Counted from the stretch's first letter, positions 8,537-16,594 are shown. The stretch: DNA of 64,000 nt from Myxococcales bacterium (GCA_016720595.1 JADKKI010000035.1:1-64000); one strand, 5' to 3'. Notes: generated by a model not told the origin, from the sequence alone. A program made the numbers and translations.

Positions 8537-9187
8537 TCACGCGGCTGCAGTGGCCGCCGGTGCGATCGCCTCGATCTCGATCCCGATCTCGATCTTGTCG
8601 CCGACGGCAACGCCGCCCGCCTCGAGCAGGGCATTCCAGGTGAGCCCGAAGTCCTTGCGGCTGATCTGGGCGCTCGCGGAGTAGCCCGTACGGGTGCCGC
8701 CCCACGGATCCTTCACCCGTCCACCCTCCTCGACCGCGAGCACGACCGTGCGCGTGACGTCGCGGATCGTGAGCTCGCCGGTCACCGCGAGCGTGTCGGA
8801 GCTCTTGCGCTCGACCTTGGTGCTCTTGAACGTGAGGTGCGGAAACCTCCCGACCTCGAAGAAGTCGGGCGAGCGCAGGTGCTCGTCGCGCTTGGCTTCG
8901 CCGGTCTCGACACTGGCGGCATCGATCGAGATGTCGACGCGGGACTTGGTGATGTCGGCGTCGTCGAGCTCGAGCGTGCCGCTCCATTTGGTGAACGCGC
9001 CTCTCACCTTCGACACCATCAGGTGGCGAACGGTGAAGTGAACCCCCGAGTGGGAGTGGTCGATGTTCCAGGTCGTCGTCATGGGCAGGTTGGGGACGAC
9101 GCCGAGCTCCTTCTTCACGGCTTCGCGGAAGGGCTGCGCGGCGGTGGGGGAGGTTTCGATGGAGACGGGAGTCTGGATGCGGGCCAT
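8537..9187 (-). CDS. YceI family protein with an AhpD-like N-terminal leader
   Basis: From residue 36 on this is a standard YceI protein, a lipocalin-like barrel that binds isoprenoid-type lipids: TTTWNIDHSHSGVHFTVRHL, RVDISIDAASVETG, RDEHLRSPDFFEVGRFPHL and the closing GIEIEAIAP. The first 35 residues, MARIQTPVSIETSP...KKELGVVPNL, match the start of carboxymuconolactone decarboxylase/AhpD-like proteins instead. Either translation starts at MARIQ (9187) and yields a chimera, or at the ATG at 9082 just before TTTWN, which lacks a clear ribosome site. No signal peptide is visible, although many YceI proteins are periplasmic. Confidence 0.85.
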   Translation of the reverse strand: MARIQTPVSIETSPTAAQPFREAVKKELGVVPNLPMTTTWNIDHSHSGVHFTVRHLMVSKVRGAFTKWSGTLELDDADITKSRVDISIDAASVETGEAKRDEHLRSPDFFEVGRFPHLTFKSTKVERKSSDTLAVTGELTIRDVTRTVVLAVEEGGRVKDPWGGTRTGYSASAQISRKDFGLTWNALLEAGGVAVGDKIEIGIEIEAIAPAATAAA

Positions 9188-9242
9188 GGTCGGGGCTTTC
9201 GGTGTGGTGGTGCGGCGTGGAGCTGGTGCGGTGTCGGCTGGG

Positions 9243-9275
9243 CCGTGGGCCCGCGGCATCACCGCGGGCCCACGG
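9243..9275. terminator. Perfect 14-bp intergenic hairpin
   Basis: CCGTGGGCCCGCGG, loop CATCA, then CCGCGGGCCCACGG. It lies between the hydrolase stop (9279) and the YceI start (9187). No U-tract follows on either strand, so it is not a classical intrinsic terminator. It could be a transcript stabiliser, an attenuating structure or a weak terminator. Confidence 0.5.
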
Positions 9276-9278
9276 GTC

Positions 9279-10247
9279 TCATGCCTGGCCGTTGCTGGTC
9301 TGCTTCCTGATGCCAGCGACGGTCGCGGCGTAGAAGCGATGCATGTGGTCGGAGATCGTGTCGAGGTTATCCTCGACCGCGAAGTGACCTCCCACGAGCC
9401 GATGCATCTCGGCGTTCGGCAGATCCTTCAGGTAGGCCTCGCCGCCCTCCCGGGTGAAGAACACGTCGTCCTGCCCCCAGAAGATGATCGTCTTGGGCTG
9501 CCGCATGCGCAGGAACTTCTGCCACACGGGGTAGAGCGGGACGTTCGTCCGGTAATCGTAGAAGAGGTCCAGGTTCATGCGGACGGCGTGCGGCCGCTGC
9601 ATGAAGGCGAAGTCCGACTCCCAGTTGTCGGGGCTGATCAGCTCGGGGGCCTTGGCGCCGTGGAGGTAGATGCCCTTGATCGCGTCGTGGGTCAGGAAGC
9701 CCGCGAGCGGCGCCTCGGTCTCGGGTGACCGCTGCTTCCAGAGCGCGCCGCGGAAGCCATCCCAGGCGGCGGTGAAGCCGACCTCGTAGGCGTTGGTGTT
9801 CTGCAGGATGAGCCACTCGAGTGCGTCGGGGTTGCGCGCGAGGATCCGGAAGCCCACGGGCCCGCCGTAGTCCTGAACGAAGAGGCCGTAGCGGACGAAG
9901 CCCTTGATCGCGAGGAACCGCTCGATCACCGCAGCGAGCTTGTCGAACGTGTACCCGTAGGTGGCGGGATCGGGCGCGTCGCTGTTGCCGAAGCCCGGGT
10001 AGTCGGGGGCGATGACGTGGAACGTGTCACCGAGGACCTTGATTAGGTTTCGGTACTGATGCGACGAAGCAGGGAAGCCGTGCAGCAGGACGAGCTTCGG
10101 GTTCGACGGGTTGCCGGCCTCGCGAAACGCGATCTTTAGCCCGTCGACATCGATCGTTCCGAAGGTGACCGGAGTCGGCGCATTGGGCGTCGCGTGGGTC
10201 GAGGTGGGCGAGGTGAGCGTGGTCGTCGTCTGAGGGGAAGTGGACAT
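9279..10247 (-). CDS. Alpha/beta hydrolase, haloalkane dehalogenase/epoxide hydrolase type
   Basis: A 322-aa hydrolase. The start is the ATG at 10247, which has AGGAG eight bases upstream; a longer frame begins upstream but without such a site. After a Thr/Ser-rich N-terminal stretch come LVLLHGFPASSHQYRNLI (oxyanion HGFP), APDYPGFGNSDAP, and the nucleophile elbow FVQDYGGPVGF, where Asp replaces Ser, as in dehalogenases and epoxide hydrolases. FWGQDDVFFTREGG gives a likely acid and VGGHFAVEDN the catalytic His. The substrate is unknown. It sits within the redox gene run and is probably co-expressed with it. Confidence 0.85.
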   Translation of the reverse strand: MSTSPQTTTTLTSPTSTHATPNAPTPVTFGTIDVDGLKIAFREAGNPSNPKLVLLHGFPASSHQYRNLIKVLGDTFHVIAPDYPGFGNSDAPDPATYGYTFDKLAAVIERFLAIKGFVRYGLFVQDYGGPVGFRILARNPDALEWLILQNTNAYEVGFTAAWDGFRGALWKQRSPETEAPLAGFLTHDAIKGIYLHGAKAPELISPDNWESDFAFMQRPHAVRMNLDLFYDYRTNVPLYPVWQKFLRMRQPKTIIFWGQDDVFFTREGGEAYLKDLPNAEMHRLVGGHFAVEDNLDTISDHMHRFYAATVAGIRKQTSNGQA

Positions 10248-10288
10248 TCGAGTTCTCCTGTTGGAAGTGAGTCGTGATGGGATCGAGG

Positions 10289-10546
10289 TCACATGTGGCC
10301 GGCGCTGGGCGCGCCCATCGCGTTCGGCGCGGCGGCCGAGCCAGGCGTGGCCATCGCGGCGGGCGCGGCCATCGTGCTGGGTGCACCCATCGCGTTGGGC
10401 GTGGCCATCGCGTTGGGCGCGGTCATCGAGTTGGGCGCGGCCATCGGTTGCGCGGGCGCCATCTTGTCCGCCTCGGTGGGCTTGTCCTTGCCGCAGGCGA
10501 GCAGGGTGAACGGGATGGCGACGAGGAGAGCGAGTACTGTCTTCAT
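10289..10546 (-). CDS. Small lipoprotein with Met-Ala-x-Pro repeats
   Basis: An 85-aa predicted lipoprotein. The signal peptide ends in the lipobox LLACGKDK. The mature part is almost entirely repeats of M-x-A/T-P-N/S-A/S, about nine units, with no folded domain. Methionine recurs every five to seven residues. It lies upstream of the hydrolase gene on the same strand. Methionine-rich surface or periplasmic segments can act as oxidant sinks or metal binders, and methionine-sulfoxide reductase genes are close, but a functional link is only a guess. Confidence 0.7.
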   Translation of the reverse strand: MKTVLALLVAIPFTLLACGKDKPTEADKMAPAQPMAAPNSMTAPNAMATPNAMGAPSTMAAPAAMATPGSAAAPNAMGAPSAGHM

Positions 10547-10599
10547 GATGAGTCTCGTTTCAGTTGCGGTTGGTGAGGGGTGAACGTCGAGAGAAGTGA

Positions 10600-11142
10600 T
10601 CAGGGCATCCGGCGATCGACATTCGGAAAGTCGATGTCGGTATCGGCGAGTCGGTTGAAGTAGTTGGTGAGCACGTTGAGTGCGACATGAGCAGTCACCT
10701 CGCTGAGCTCGGCGTCGGTGAGCCCCGCGGCGCGTGCCAGCCCGAGCGCGTCATCGCTCACGGCTCCTCGCGTCTCGAGGATCGCGAGTGCGAGCCCGAC
10801 CGCGGCGTCGTCCTTCGCGTCGTGTGCGCGGCCACGACGGGCCTCGAGCTGCTCCTCGGTCGTGAGCCCGAGCGTCTCGCCAAGCGCCGTGTGCGCCGCG
10901 AGGCAGTAGCTGCTGCCGTTGGCCTGCGCCACGGCGAGCGCGATGAGCTCGCGGGTGCGCTCGCCGAGCACTCCTTCGGCGAGTGCGCCACTGAACGCCG
11001 CCCAGCCCGCGACGACGGCGGGCGACTGGGCCATCGTCCGCGCCATCATCGGCACCATGCCGAAGCGAGCTTCGACGGTCTCGAGTGCGGTCTTGACGAC
11101 GCCGGTCGCAGCGTTCGGGTCGATGGGGGGGATCCTGCACAT
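10600..11142 (-). CDS. AhpD-like/carboxymuconolactone decarboxylase family protein
   Basis: A 180-aa protein starting MCRIPPIDPN (ATG at 11142); a longer in-frame start exists but adds non-homologous residues. The helical core has AEGVLGERTRELIALAVAQANGSSYCLAAHTALGETLGL, the signature of the peroxidase-related AhpD branch. In this branch the active site is usually C-x-x-C-x-x-x-H; here the first Cys is Ser (S-S-Y-C-L-A-A-H), so a two-Cys peroxidase mechanism looks unlikely. The C-terminal ALNVLTNYFNRLADTDIDFP matches the remnant at 8377. It is the promoter-proximal gene of the minus-strand run and diverges from the FMN reductase. Confidence 0.85.
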   Translation of the reverse strand: MCRIPPIDPNAATGVVKTALETVEARFGMVPMMARTMAQSPAVVAGWAAFSGALAEGVLGERTRELIALAVAQANGSSYCLAAHTALGETLGLTTEEQLEARRGRAHDAKDDAAVGLALAILETRGAVSDDALGLARAAGLTDAELSEVTAHVALNVLTNYFNRLADTDIDFPNVDRRMP

Positions 11143-11337
11143 CGTTCGGGACCTCGAGCAGGAGACATGCCAGCGGCAGCTCGGCGTCAAAGTCCTCAGA
11201 TCCCTTCGATTCCGTCGACGGAGTCTCGTTGCGCCACGAGATCTCGTAGGCGCGACTACGAAGTGTCGTGCGGGCTCGTGTAAGGGCCTGATGGCGCGCG
11301 CTGACTGTCGCGCACGGATCGTGCGTAGCGTGGGGCC

Positions 11338-11853
11338 ATGCGAATCCTCGCCGTCTGCGGAAGCCTGCAGCGCCAGTCCGGAAACCTCACGTTGCTACAA
11401 GTGGCTGCGGCATCTGCACCTGCGGGGGTCGACATCATCATCTTCGATGGCGTGCGCGACCTCCCTCACTTCAATCCCGATCTCGAAGCGAGTGGCGTGC
11501 TCCCACTTCCGAGCGTGATCGAGTGGCGCCGGGTCCTTGTTGAGAGCGACGCCCTGCTCATCGCGTCGCCGGAGTACGGTCACAGCTTGCCGGGGGCGCT
11601 CAAGAACGCGATCGACTGGGTGATCGGCTCGGGCGAGCTCGAAGGCAAGGTGGTCGGGATCACCGCGGCCGTACCCTCGCCCACGCGTGGGCTGCGCGGC
11701 CTGGGCGCGCTGCGCGACACGCTCGGTGCCGTGCGCGCGACGATCGCCGGCGGCGATCCGATCGTGAAGGGGCCCTCCTTCGACAGCGACGTCGCCCGGC
11801 TCGTTGGCGCGATCGTCTCGGCGCATGCCGCCATGCCCGCGAACGGCTCGTAG
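11338..11853 (+). CDS. NADPH-dependent FMN reductase
   Basis: A 171-aa flavodoxin-like reductase. It starts MRILAVCGSLQRQSGN, with the phosphate-binding GS-x-R/Q-x-x-S-x-N loop, and has SDALLIASPEYGHSLPGALKNAIDWV, the conserved SPEY/H-G...P-x-x-LKN-A-IDW segment. The family transfers electrons from NAD(P)H to FMN and then to quinones, azo compounds or chromate. Length and motifs are complete. It is divergent from the AhpD-like gene and 24 bases upstream of the sigma-54 activator, with which it may be co-transcribed. Confidence 0.9.
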   Translation: MRILAVCGSLQRQSGNLTLLQVAAASAPAGVDIIIFDGVRDLPHFNPDLEASGVLPLPSVIEWRRVLVESDALLIASPEYGHSLPGALKNAIDWVIGSGELEGKVVGITAAVPSPTRGLRGLGALRDTLGAVRATIAGGDPIVKGPSFDSDVARLVGAIVSAHAAMPANGS

Positions 11854-11877
11854 CGTGTCGTTTCCTGGAGCGCCCCC

Positions 11878-13872
11878 GTGCTACGAGTTGCTGTGGAGAA
11901 AAACGCTGCGGTCCACGGCCGCGAGGAGGGTGCGCGCCTGGAAGCACTGAGGCGGTACGAGATCCTCGACACCCCGCCGGACGGGGCCTTCGATCAGATC
12001 ACCGCGGTCGCGGCGGCGTTCTTCCGGGTGCCCATCGCGATCGTCAGCCTCGTGGATCACGATCGGATCTGGTTCAAGTCACGCATGGGGCTCGACGCTC
12101 GCGAGGTCGAACGCGAGCCGGGTCTCTGTTCGTCGGCGATCCTCTCGTCGGATCTCTACCGCGTGCACGATGCCGCGATCGATCCGCGGACGCTCGCGAA
12201 TCCGCTCGTGACCGGAGAGCTTGGACTCCGCTTCTATGCAGCGGCTCCGCTGCGCACGCACGACGGCTTCAATCTCGGAACGCTCTGCGTCTCCGATCGC
12301 GAGCCTCGCGAGCTCACGGCGACCGAGGCGGAGATGCTCACCAGGCTGGCGTCGCTGGTCATGGACCAGATGGAGCTCCGGCTGGCGGCCAGGAAGGTCG
12401 CGGAGCTCGAGCGGGCACAACAGGAGCTGAACGAGAAGCTGCGCGACGCGAACCGCGCGCTCGGCGAGAGCGAGGAGGCGTTTCGCGACCTCTTCGAGGA
12501 GGCGCCATTCCCCTATGTCTACGAAGGAACCGACTCGCGTCTCATCCGCGTGAACCGCGCCGGGCTCACCACCCTCGGCATTCGACCCGACGAGGTCGCC
12601 ACGACGTACGGCCAATCGCTCGTGGCCGATACCCCGGAGAACAAGCGCGTCATGCGCGAGGCCTTCGAGACCGTCTCGCGCGGCGAGGAGGCGAAGGACA
12701 TCGTCCTCGAGCTCCGCCGAAAAGACGACGGCAAGCCCGTCTGGGTCCAGTGGCGGTCCAAGCCCGCCGCGGGCCGCGGCTACACCCGCACGATGCTGGT
12801 GGACATCACCGCGCGCGTGCTCCTCGAGAGAGAGCAGGCGCGGCTCCAGGCACAGAACGCGTACCTCTACGAGGAGATCCTCACGGACTACAACTTCGGC
12901 GCCGTGATCGGCGAGAGTCCCGCGCTGCAGAAGGTCATGGAGCAGACCCGACTCGTCGCGGCGACCGACGCGTCGGTGCTGATCCACGGCGAGAGCGGCA
13001 CAGGAAAGGAGCTCATCGCGCGCGCGATCCACGAGCAGAGCACGCGCAAGAGTCGCGTCCTCATCAAGGTGAACTGCAGCGCGATCCCCGACAGCCTGTT
13101 CGAGAGCGAGTTCTTCGGCCACGTCCGCGGCGCGTTCACCGGTGCGATCAAGGACAAGCCGGGGCGCTTCGAGCTGGCCGACGGTGGCACCCTCTTCCTC
13201 GACGAGATCGGCGAGATCCCGCTCGCAATGCAGGCAAAGCTCCTGCGCGTGCTCCAGGAGCAAGAGGTCGAGCGGGTCGGCGACACGACCACGCGCAAGG
13301 TGGACGTCCGGATCATCGCCGCGACCAACCGCGACCTGAGGATCGAGGCGGAAGAAGGCCGGTTTCGCCAGGACCTCTACTATCGCCTCAGCGTGTTTCC
13401 CATCAGCTTGCCACCGCTTCGCGAACGTCTGGAGGACATCCCGCTCCTTGCCACGAGCTTCGCGAGGAAGAGCGCAAAGCAGATGGGCCGCCCAACACCG
13501 CAGATCACACGCGCCACGATGGAGGCACTCGCCGCCTATGACTGGCCGGGCAACATCCGCGAGCTCCAGAACGCGGTCGAGCGCGCCGTCATCGTCTCGC
13601 GCGGCGGGCCACTCCAGTTCGAGTTGCCAAAGCCGCAGCCACGTCCCGCGCCGGTCGCGCCAATCCCAGCGTCTTCCCCGCCGCCGGCGCTGCTCACGCG
13701 TGAAGAGCTGAAGCGCCAGGAGCGCGACAACGTCGTTCGCGCGCTGAAGCAGGCGGACGGCAAGATCTTCGGCCCGGGAGGTGCAGCCGAGCTGCTCGGC
13801 ATGAAGCCGACGACGCTCGCGTCCCGCATCCGGGCGTTGGGTCTTAGCGGAGAACGGTCAGGAGAAGAATGA
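11878..13872 (+). CDS. Sigma-54-dependent activator with GAF and PAS sensor domains
   Basis: A 664-aa enhancer-binding protein, GTG start. Residues about 20-165 form a GAF domain (RYEILDTPPDGAFDQITAVA, EPGLCSSAIL), then a short coiled coil, and about 200-310 a PAS domain. The AAA+ domain starts near 335 and has Walker A GESGTGKE, an intact GAFTGA loop for sigma-54 contact, Walker B FLDEIGE and the arginine-finger region. The C-terminus is a Fis-type helix-turn-helix with GPGGAAELLGMKPTTLASRIRALG. There is no receiver domain, so the signal is read directly. It is a likely regulator of the adjacent redox genes. Confidence 0.9.
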   Translation: MLRVAVEKNAAVHGREEGARLEALRRYEILDTPPDGAFDQITAVAAAFFRVPIAIVSLVDHDRIWFKSRMGLDAREVEREPGLCSSAILSSDLYRVHDAAIDPRTLANPLVTGELGLRFYAAAPLRTHDGFNLGTLCVSDREPRELTATEAEMLTRLASLVMDQMELRLAARKVAELERAQQELNEKLRDANRALGESEEAFRDLFEEAPFPYVYEGTDSRLIRVNRAGLTTLGIRPDEVATTYGQSLVADTPENKRVMREAFETVSRGEEAKDIVLELRRKDDGKPVWVQWRSKPAAGRGYTRTMLVDITARVLLEREQARLQAQNAYLYEEILTDYNFGAVIGESPALQKVMEQTRLVAATDASVLIHGESGTGKELIARAIHEQSTRKSRVLIKVNCSAIPDSLFESEFFGHVRGAFTGAIKDKPGRFELADGGTLFLDEIGEIPLAMQAKLLRVLQEQEVERVGDTTTRKVDVRIIAATNRDLRIEAEEGRFRQDLYYRLSVFPISLPPLRERLEDIPLLATSFARKSAKQMGRPTPQITRATMEALAAYDWPGNIRELQNAVERAVIVSRGGPLQFELPKPQPRPAPVAPIPASSPPPALLTREELKRQERDNVVRALKQADGKIFGPGGAAELLGMKPTTLASRIRALGLSGERSGEE

Positions 13873-14149
13873 TGCCACCGTCGAACATGCATTCGGCCAC
13901 GACCACCGTCGCCTGCGCCCCAACATCGTGATCGAGGGGGTCGAGGATCTCGACGAGCGTGCGTGGCCGGGCGGCTGCCTGCGCGTCGGCGAGGCGCTGA
14001 TCGGCGTCCAGGACCTCCGGCTTCGCCGCATCATGACGTCGTACGCCCCCGATACGCAGGCTCAGGACGCACACTTCGTCTGGGACGATGTGTCGCTGAG
14101 GGTTGCTGGCAGCTACTCGTACATGCGCTCGCGATCGCGATGTCCTTAG
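13862..14149 (+). pseudogene. MOSC domain remnant
   Basis: The frame overlapping the end of the sigma-54 activator reads FGHDHRRLRPNIVIEGVE, then RAWPGGCLRVGEALIGV and a T-x-x-x-P-D-T segment. This is the middle of a MOSC (molybdenum cofactor sulfurase C-terminal) domain: RRFRPN-hV-h, W-x-G-x-x-L-x-hG, then the R-C-x-x-T-x-x-D-P-x-T motif. The Cys of that motif is missing (RRIMTS instead). No N-terminal half or start codon is present, so this is a decayed piece. Confidence 0.6.
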
Positions 14150-14697
14150 GACTTATTCACACCGCAGAACGTGCCCGTGAACTTACCGACGATCGAGACC
14201 TTCTTGCCGTTGTAGACGCCGGCGTTCGGCGTGAACGTGATCGGCTGGCGCACGCAGATCTCGAGCGGCTCGCCAACCTTGTCGGCGGGCTTATCGAGAG
14301 TGAGGGGGCCTTGGACCTGCGTGAAGACGTCGATCCCAACCCCCGGCGACGCACCGTGGAAGGCCTTCACGGCGATCTCGTCGGGCTGCGATGAGCGCCG
14401 ACCGCTGACGATCTCCTCGCACGTCGACTTGTCATGGTTGAACAGCTGAACCATGTGCGTCGTGTAGCTTCCGCTGACCATGGTCACGCCCTTACCGTGA
14501 ACGAGACCAGAGAGTGGGGTCCCGTCGACGGTGACCGCCAGCGCGGGGCATGGCGTGTTCGGATCGACGGGCGGGGGCGCCGCCGGGGCCGCGGCGACAG
14601 GTGCAGTCGCGCTACCCGGGGCGGGATCCGCGGACCCACCCTTGTCCTTGCCACAGCCGAACACACACAACGCAGCGACCACGGCGAGCTTGTTCAT
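14146..14697 (-). CDS. Hypothetical lipoprotein
   Basis: A 183-aa predicted lipoprotein. The signal peptide ends in the lipobox VFGCGKDKGG, followed by an Ala/Pro/Ser linker to about residue 48. The folded part has four Cys (about C50, C93, C148 and C179) that could form two disulfides. It looks like a small beta-rich domain of about 130 aa; I do not recognise the family. It overlaps the end of the MOSC remnant on the opposite strand by four bases. Confidence 0.7.
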   Translation of the reverse strand: MNKLAVVAALCVFGCGKDKGGSADPAPGSATAPVAAAPAAPPPVDPNTPCPALAVTVDGTPLSGLVHGKGVTMVSGSYTTHMVQLFNHDKSTCEEIVSGRRSSQPDEIAVKAFHGASPGVGIDVFTQVQGPLTLDKPADKVGEPLEICVRQPITFTPNAGVYNGKKVSIVGKFTGTFCGVNKS

Positions 14698-14789
14698 TCG
14701 CCGACGCTACCGCGAAAGTAGCGGTGGCGGAACGCTGGGTCTCGCGTCGACGAGGCGATCGCAGCGACGGACGGCGGCCCGCTCTCCTG

Positions 14790-14890
14790 TTCATCGCGCT
14801 GCCGGCGACGGGGACGCGTGACGTGATCGTGGTGATGACCTATGCCGTGGTCGCCTTCTCGATCGCCCAGCGGCGGCTGACCTTGGTATA
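14790..14890 (+). pseudogene. CPA1 sodium/proton antiporter remnant
   Basis: The frame reads ALPATGTRDVIVVMTYAVVAFSI then RRLTL. The intact CPA1 antiporter of this window (44299-45537) ends SLPEGPTRDTILVLTYAVVACSILVQ then GLTL, the same C-terminal membrane segment with one residue deleted. No other antiporter sequence surrounds it, so about 30 residues of a lost gene survive. Confidence 0.5.
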
Positions 14891-14901
14891 CTGGTCCCTT
14901 G

Positions 14902-16170
14902 ATGCGCTGGTCAGCTCTCTTGCTGGTTCTCACCGGATGCAACCTGTTCGGTACCGACGACGAATCGTGTACGCCCCTCCCGCCGACCACGCCCGAGGAT
15001 CTTTGGTCGATTCCGTGGGTAGAGCTCAACGTGCCGCAGGGGTTCTGCAACGTCGCCGCCGCCTACCAGTTCCAGATCTACACGTTCGGATCCCATCCTG
15101 TGCTGGTGGATGACGTTGATGGTTTCGGCGGTGAGATGACGTTCCCGCCGGGATCGCAGGTGACGACGCTCTCGGGTGGAGGTGCGGAGGTCATTCTCGG
15201 TGCTGCGAGCGGTGAGGTCTGCGGTCGTCACCACAACGACTGCACGCCACCCGGTGAGCTCGCCTGCCAACCGCTGACGGTCGTCGCGCACGACGTGTTC
15301 ACCGCGACTCGGAACGATCTGCTGCTCTACCAGGGTGGCGCACTGGCCTATGCGAATGGCGCGGTGTGGGACCTCCAGCCGCGATATCACGACGGCGTGT
15401 GGCGCATGGATCCCGAGACCCTGGTCTGGGAGCAGGTGCTCGACACATTTCCTGAGGGCACGCCCGGCGGCGGTGACTTCAGCAGTGGCGACGCGATCGT
15501 CGTCGGCACGGACATCTGGTATGTGGCGAATGGTCGAGCATTTCGGTTCGACACCGCAGCGCGGACGTGGACGGGCGGGACTCCGCTCGCCGATGCGTGG
15601 AGCCAGAACGCGTCCAGCGTTGTCCACAACGGCCGTCTCTACATCCAGAACGCAGAGATCCCCACCAGCGGCACCGGGGTCGGCTTGTTCACGTTCGATC
15701 CGGTGACCGTCACGTCCGCGATCGTTTCGATCGTTCCACAAGCGGGCGCCACGTTGCTCAACCGTCAGAACACCGTCGCGTTCGCACGAGGCGACAAGCT
15801 GGTCTTCGGCGGCGGCAACGAGTGCGACGAGCGCAACATCGGCTGCTGGAAGCAGGACTTCCGGATCTTCGATCCTGCGACCGGTGCGTATGCAGTCGCG
15901 CCGTTCCGGATGCCCGGCTTTCGCTCGATCCGCGGCGCGATCGATTTCGACGACCGCACGATTCTATTCGGTCAGGACTCGACCGCGTGGCTGCTCCGCG
16001 ACGACGCGGCCGACTTCGTCGCGCTCCCACGCAACCCTGTGCTCGCGTCGTGTACGCCGCGCGTGCCGCCCCCGGGCGCACTGCACCAGTCGACGGTCGT
16101 CTACGGCGATCGCGCGGTCATTGTCGGTGGAGAGGGCGCCGACAACTTCGTCACGCTGTACCTCCGCTGA
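14902..16170 (+). CDS. Kelch-like beta-propeller lipoprotein
   Basis: A 422-aa predicted lipoprotein. I chose the ATG at 14902 over the preceding TTG. The signal peptide ends VLTGCNLFG. The mature protein is built from repeated beta-strand units of the galactose-oxidase/Kelch type: NDLLLYQGGALAYANGAVWDL, GDAIVVGTDIWYVANGRAFRFDTAARTW, SSVVHNGRLYIQN, KLVFGGGNECDERN and DRAVIVGGEGADNF. Such propellers are ligand-binding or scaffold modules with no predicted catalysis. It stands alone on the plus strand. Confidence 0.7.
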   Translation: MRWSALLLVLTGCNLFGTDDESCTPLPPTTPEDLWSIPWVELNVPQGFCNVAAAYQFQIYTFGSHPVLVDDVDGFGGEMTFPPGSQVTTLSGGGAEVILGAASGEVCGRHHNDCTPPGELACQPLTVVAHDVFTATRNDLLLYQGGALAYANGAVWDLQPRYHDGVWRMDPETLVWEQVLDTFPEGTPGGGDFSSGDAIVVGTDIWYVANGRAFRFDTAARTWTGGTPLADAWSQNASSVVHNGRLYIQNAEIPTSGTGVGLFTFDPVTVTSAIVSIVPQAGATLLNRQNTVAFARGDKLVFGGGNECDERNIGCWKQDFRIFDPATGAYAVAPFRMPGFRSIRGAIDFDDRTILFGQDSTAWLLRDDAADFVALPRNPVLASCTPRVPPPGALHQSTVVYGDRAVIVGGEGADNFVTLYLR

Positions 16171-16228
16171 GCCGACATCAGTCGTGCGCACCGCCGGCTC
16201 CTCCCATCGCAACCGCTGCGAAGCGTAC

Positions 16229-16567
16229 CTAGTGCGTCACGCCGCGTCGGTCGAGGTTCTGACAACCTAGATCATCGCCGCCTGCGCATGCTTTGCGATA
16301 GAACTCGACGGCGTGTGCCTCGTCGCGCGCTCCGCCGCGGCCTTGACCGTACATCACGGCGAGGTTGGTGCAGCCCGGCGCGTTGCCGCCGGTGCAGCCG
16401 CGCTCGTAGAGCGTGCGGGCGCGGGGCTCATCCTTGGCGAGGCCGTCGCGGCCGGTCTCGTACATCATCGCGAGGTTCACGCACGACAGCGCCTCGTCGG
16501 CGTCGCACGCGCGCTGGTAGAGCACGACGGACTTCGCTTCGTCCTTTGCAACGCCGAGACCTTCTCG
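16229..16567 (-). pseudogene. Truncated Sel1-repeat gene
   Basis: About 112 residues of clear Sel1 repeats, starting at EGLGVAKDEAKSVVLYQRAC and including three units with the paired Cys. Upstream of this point the frame changes abruptly into non-homologous sequence that belongs to the repeat at 16566-16594, so signal peptide and first repeats are lost. The break coincides with the repeat copy, suggesting that the repeat insertion or a recombination there truncated the gene. Confidence 0.65.
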
Positions 16568-16594
16568 TCTCGGCTTCGGGGGCTCGGGCAGAGC
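16566..16594 (+). repeat. Partial third copy of the R1/R2 repeat (right end)
   Basis: This sequence matches the right end of R1 and R2 (5092-5120 and 18837-18865) with a single C/T difference: GTCTCGG(C/T)TTCGGGGG, then CTCGGGCAGAG. Orientation is the same as in R1 and R2. It forms the break point of the Sel1 gene at 16229. No tRNA-derived left end is present. Confidence 0.6.

Noticed and set aside
9188..9262. Upstream in-frame start for YceI at 9262 (MMPRAHGP)
   Set aside because: The added residues fall in the 14-bp hairpin and are low-complexity; the AhpD-like leader begins at 9187.
11143..11337. Possible sigma-54 promoter between the AhpD-like and FMN reductase genes
   Set aside because: No convincing TGGCACG-N4-TTGCA match could be found by eye, although the nearby activator makes one plausible.
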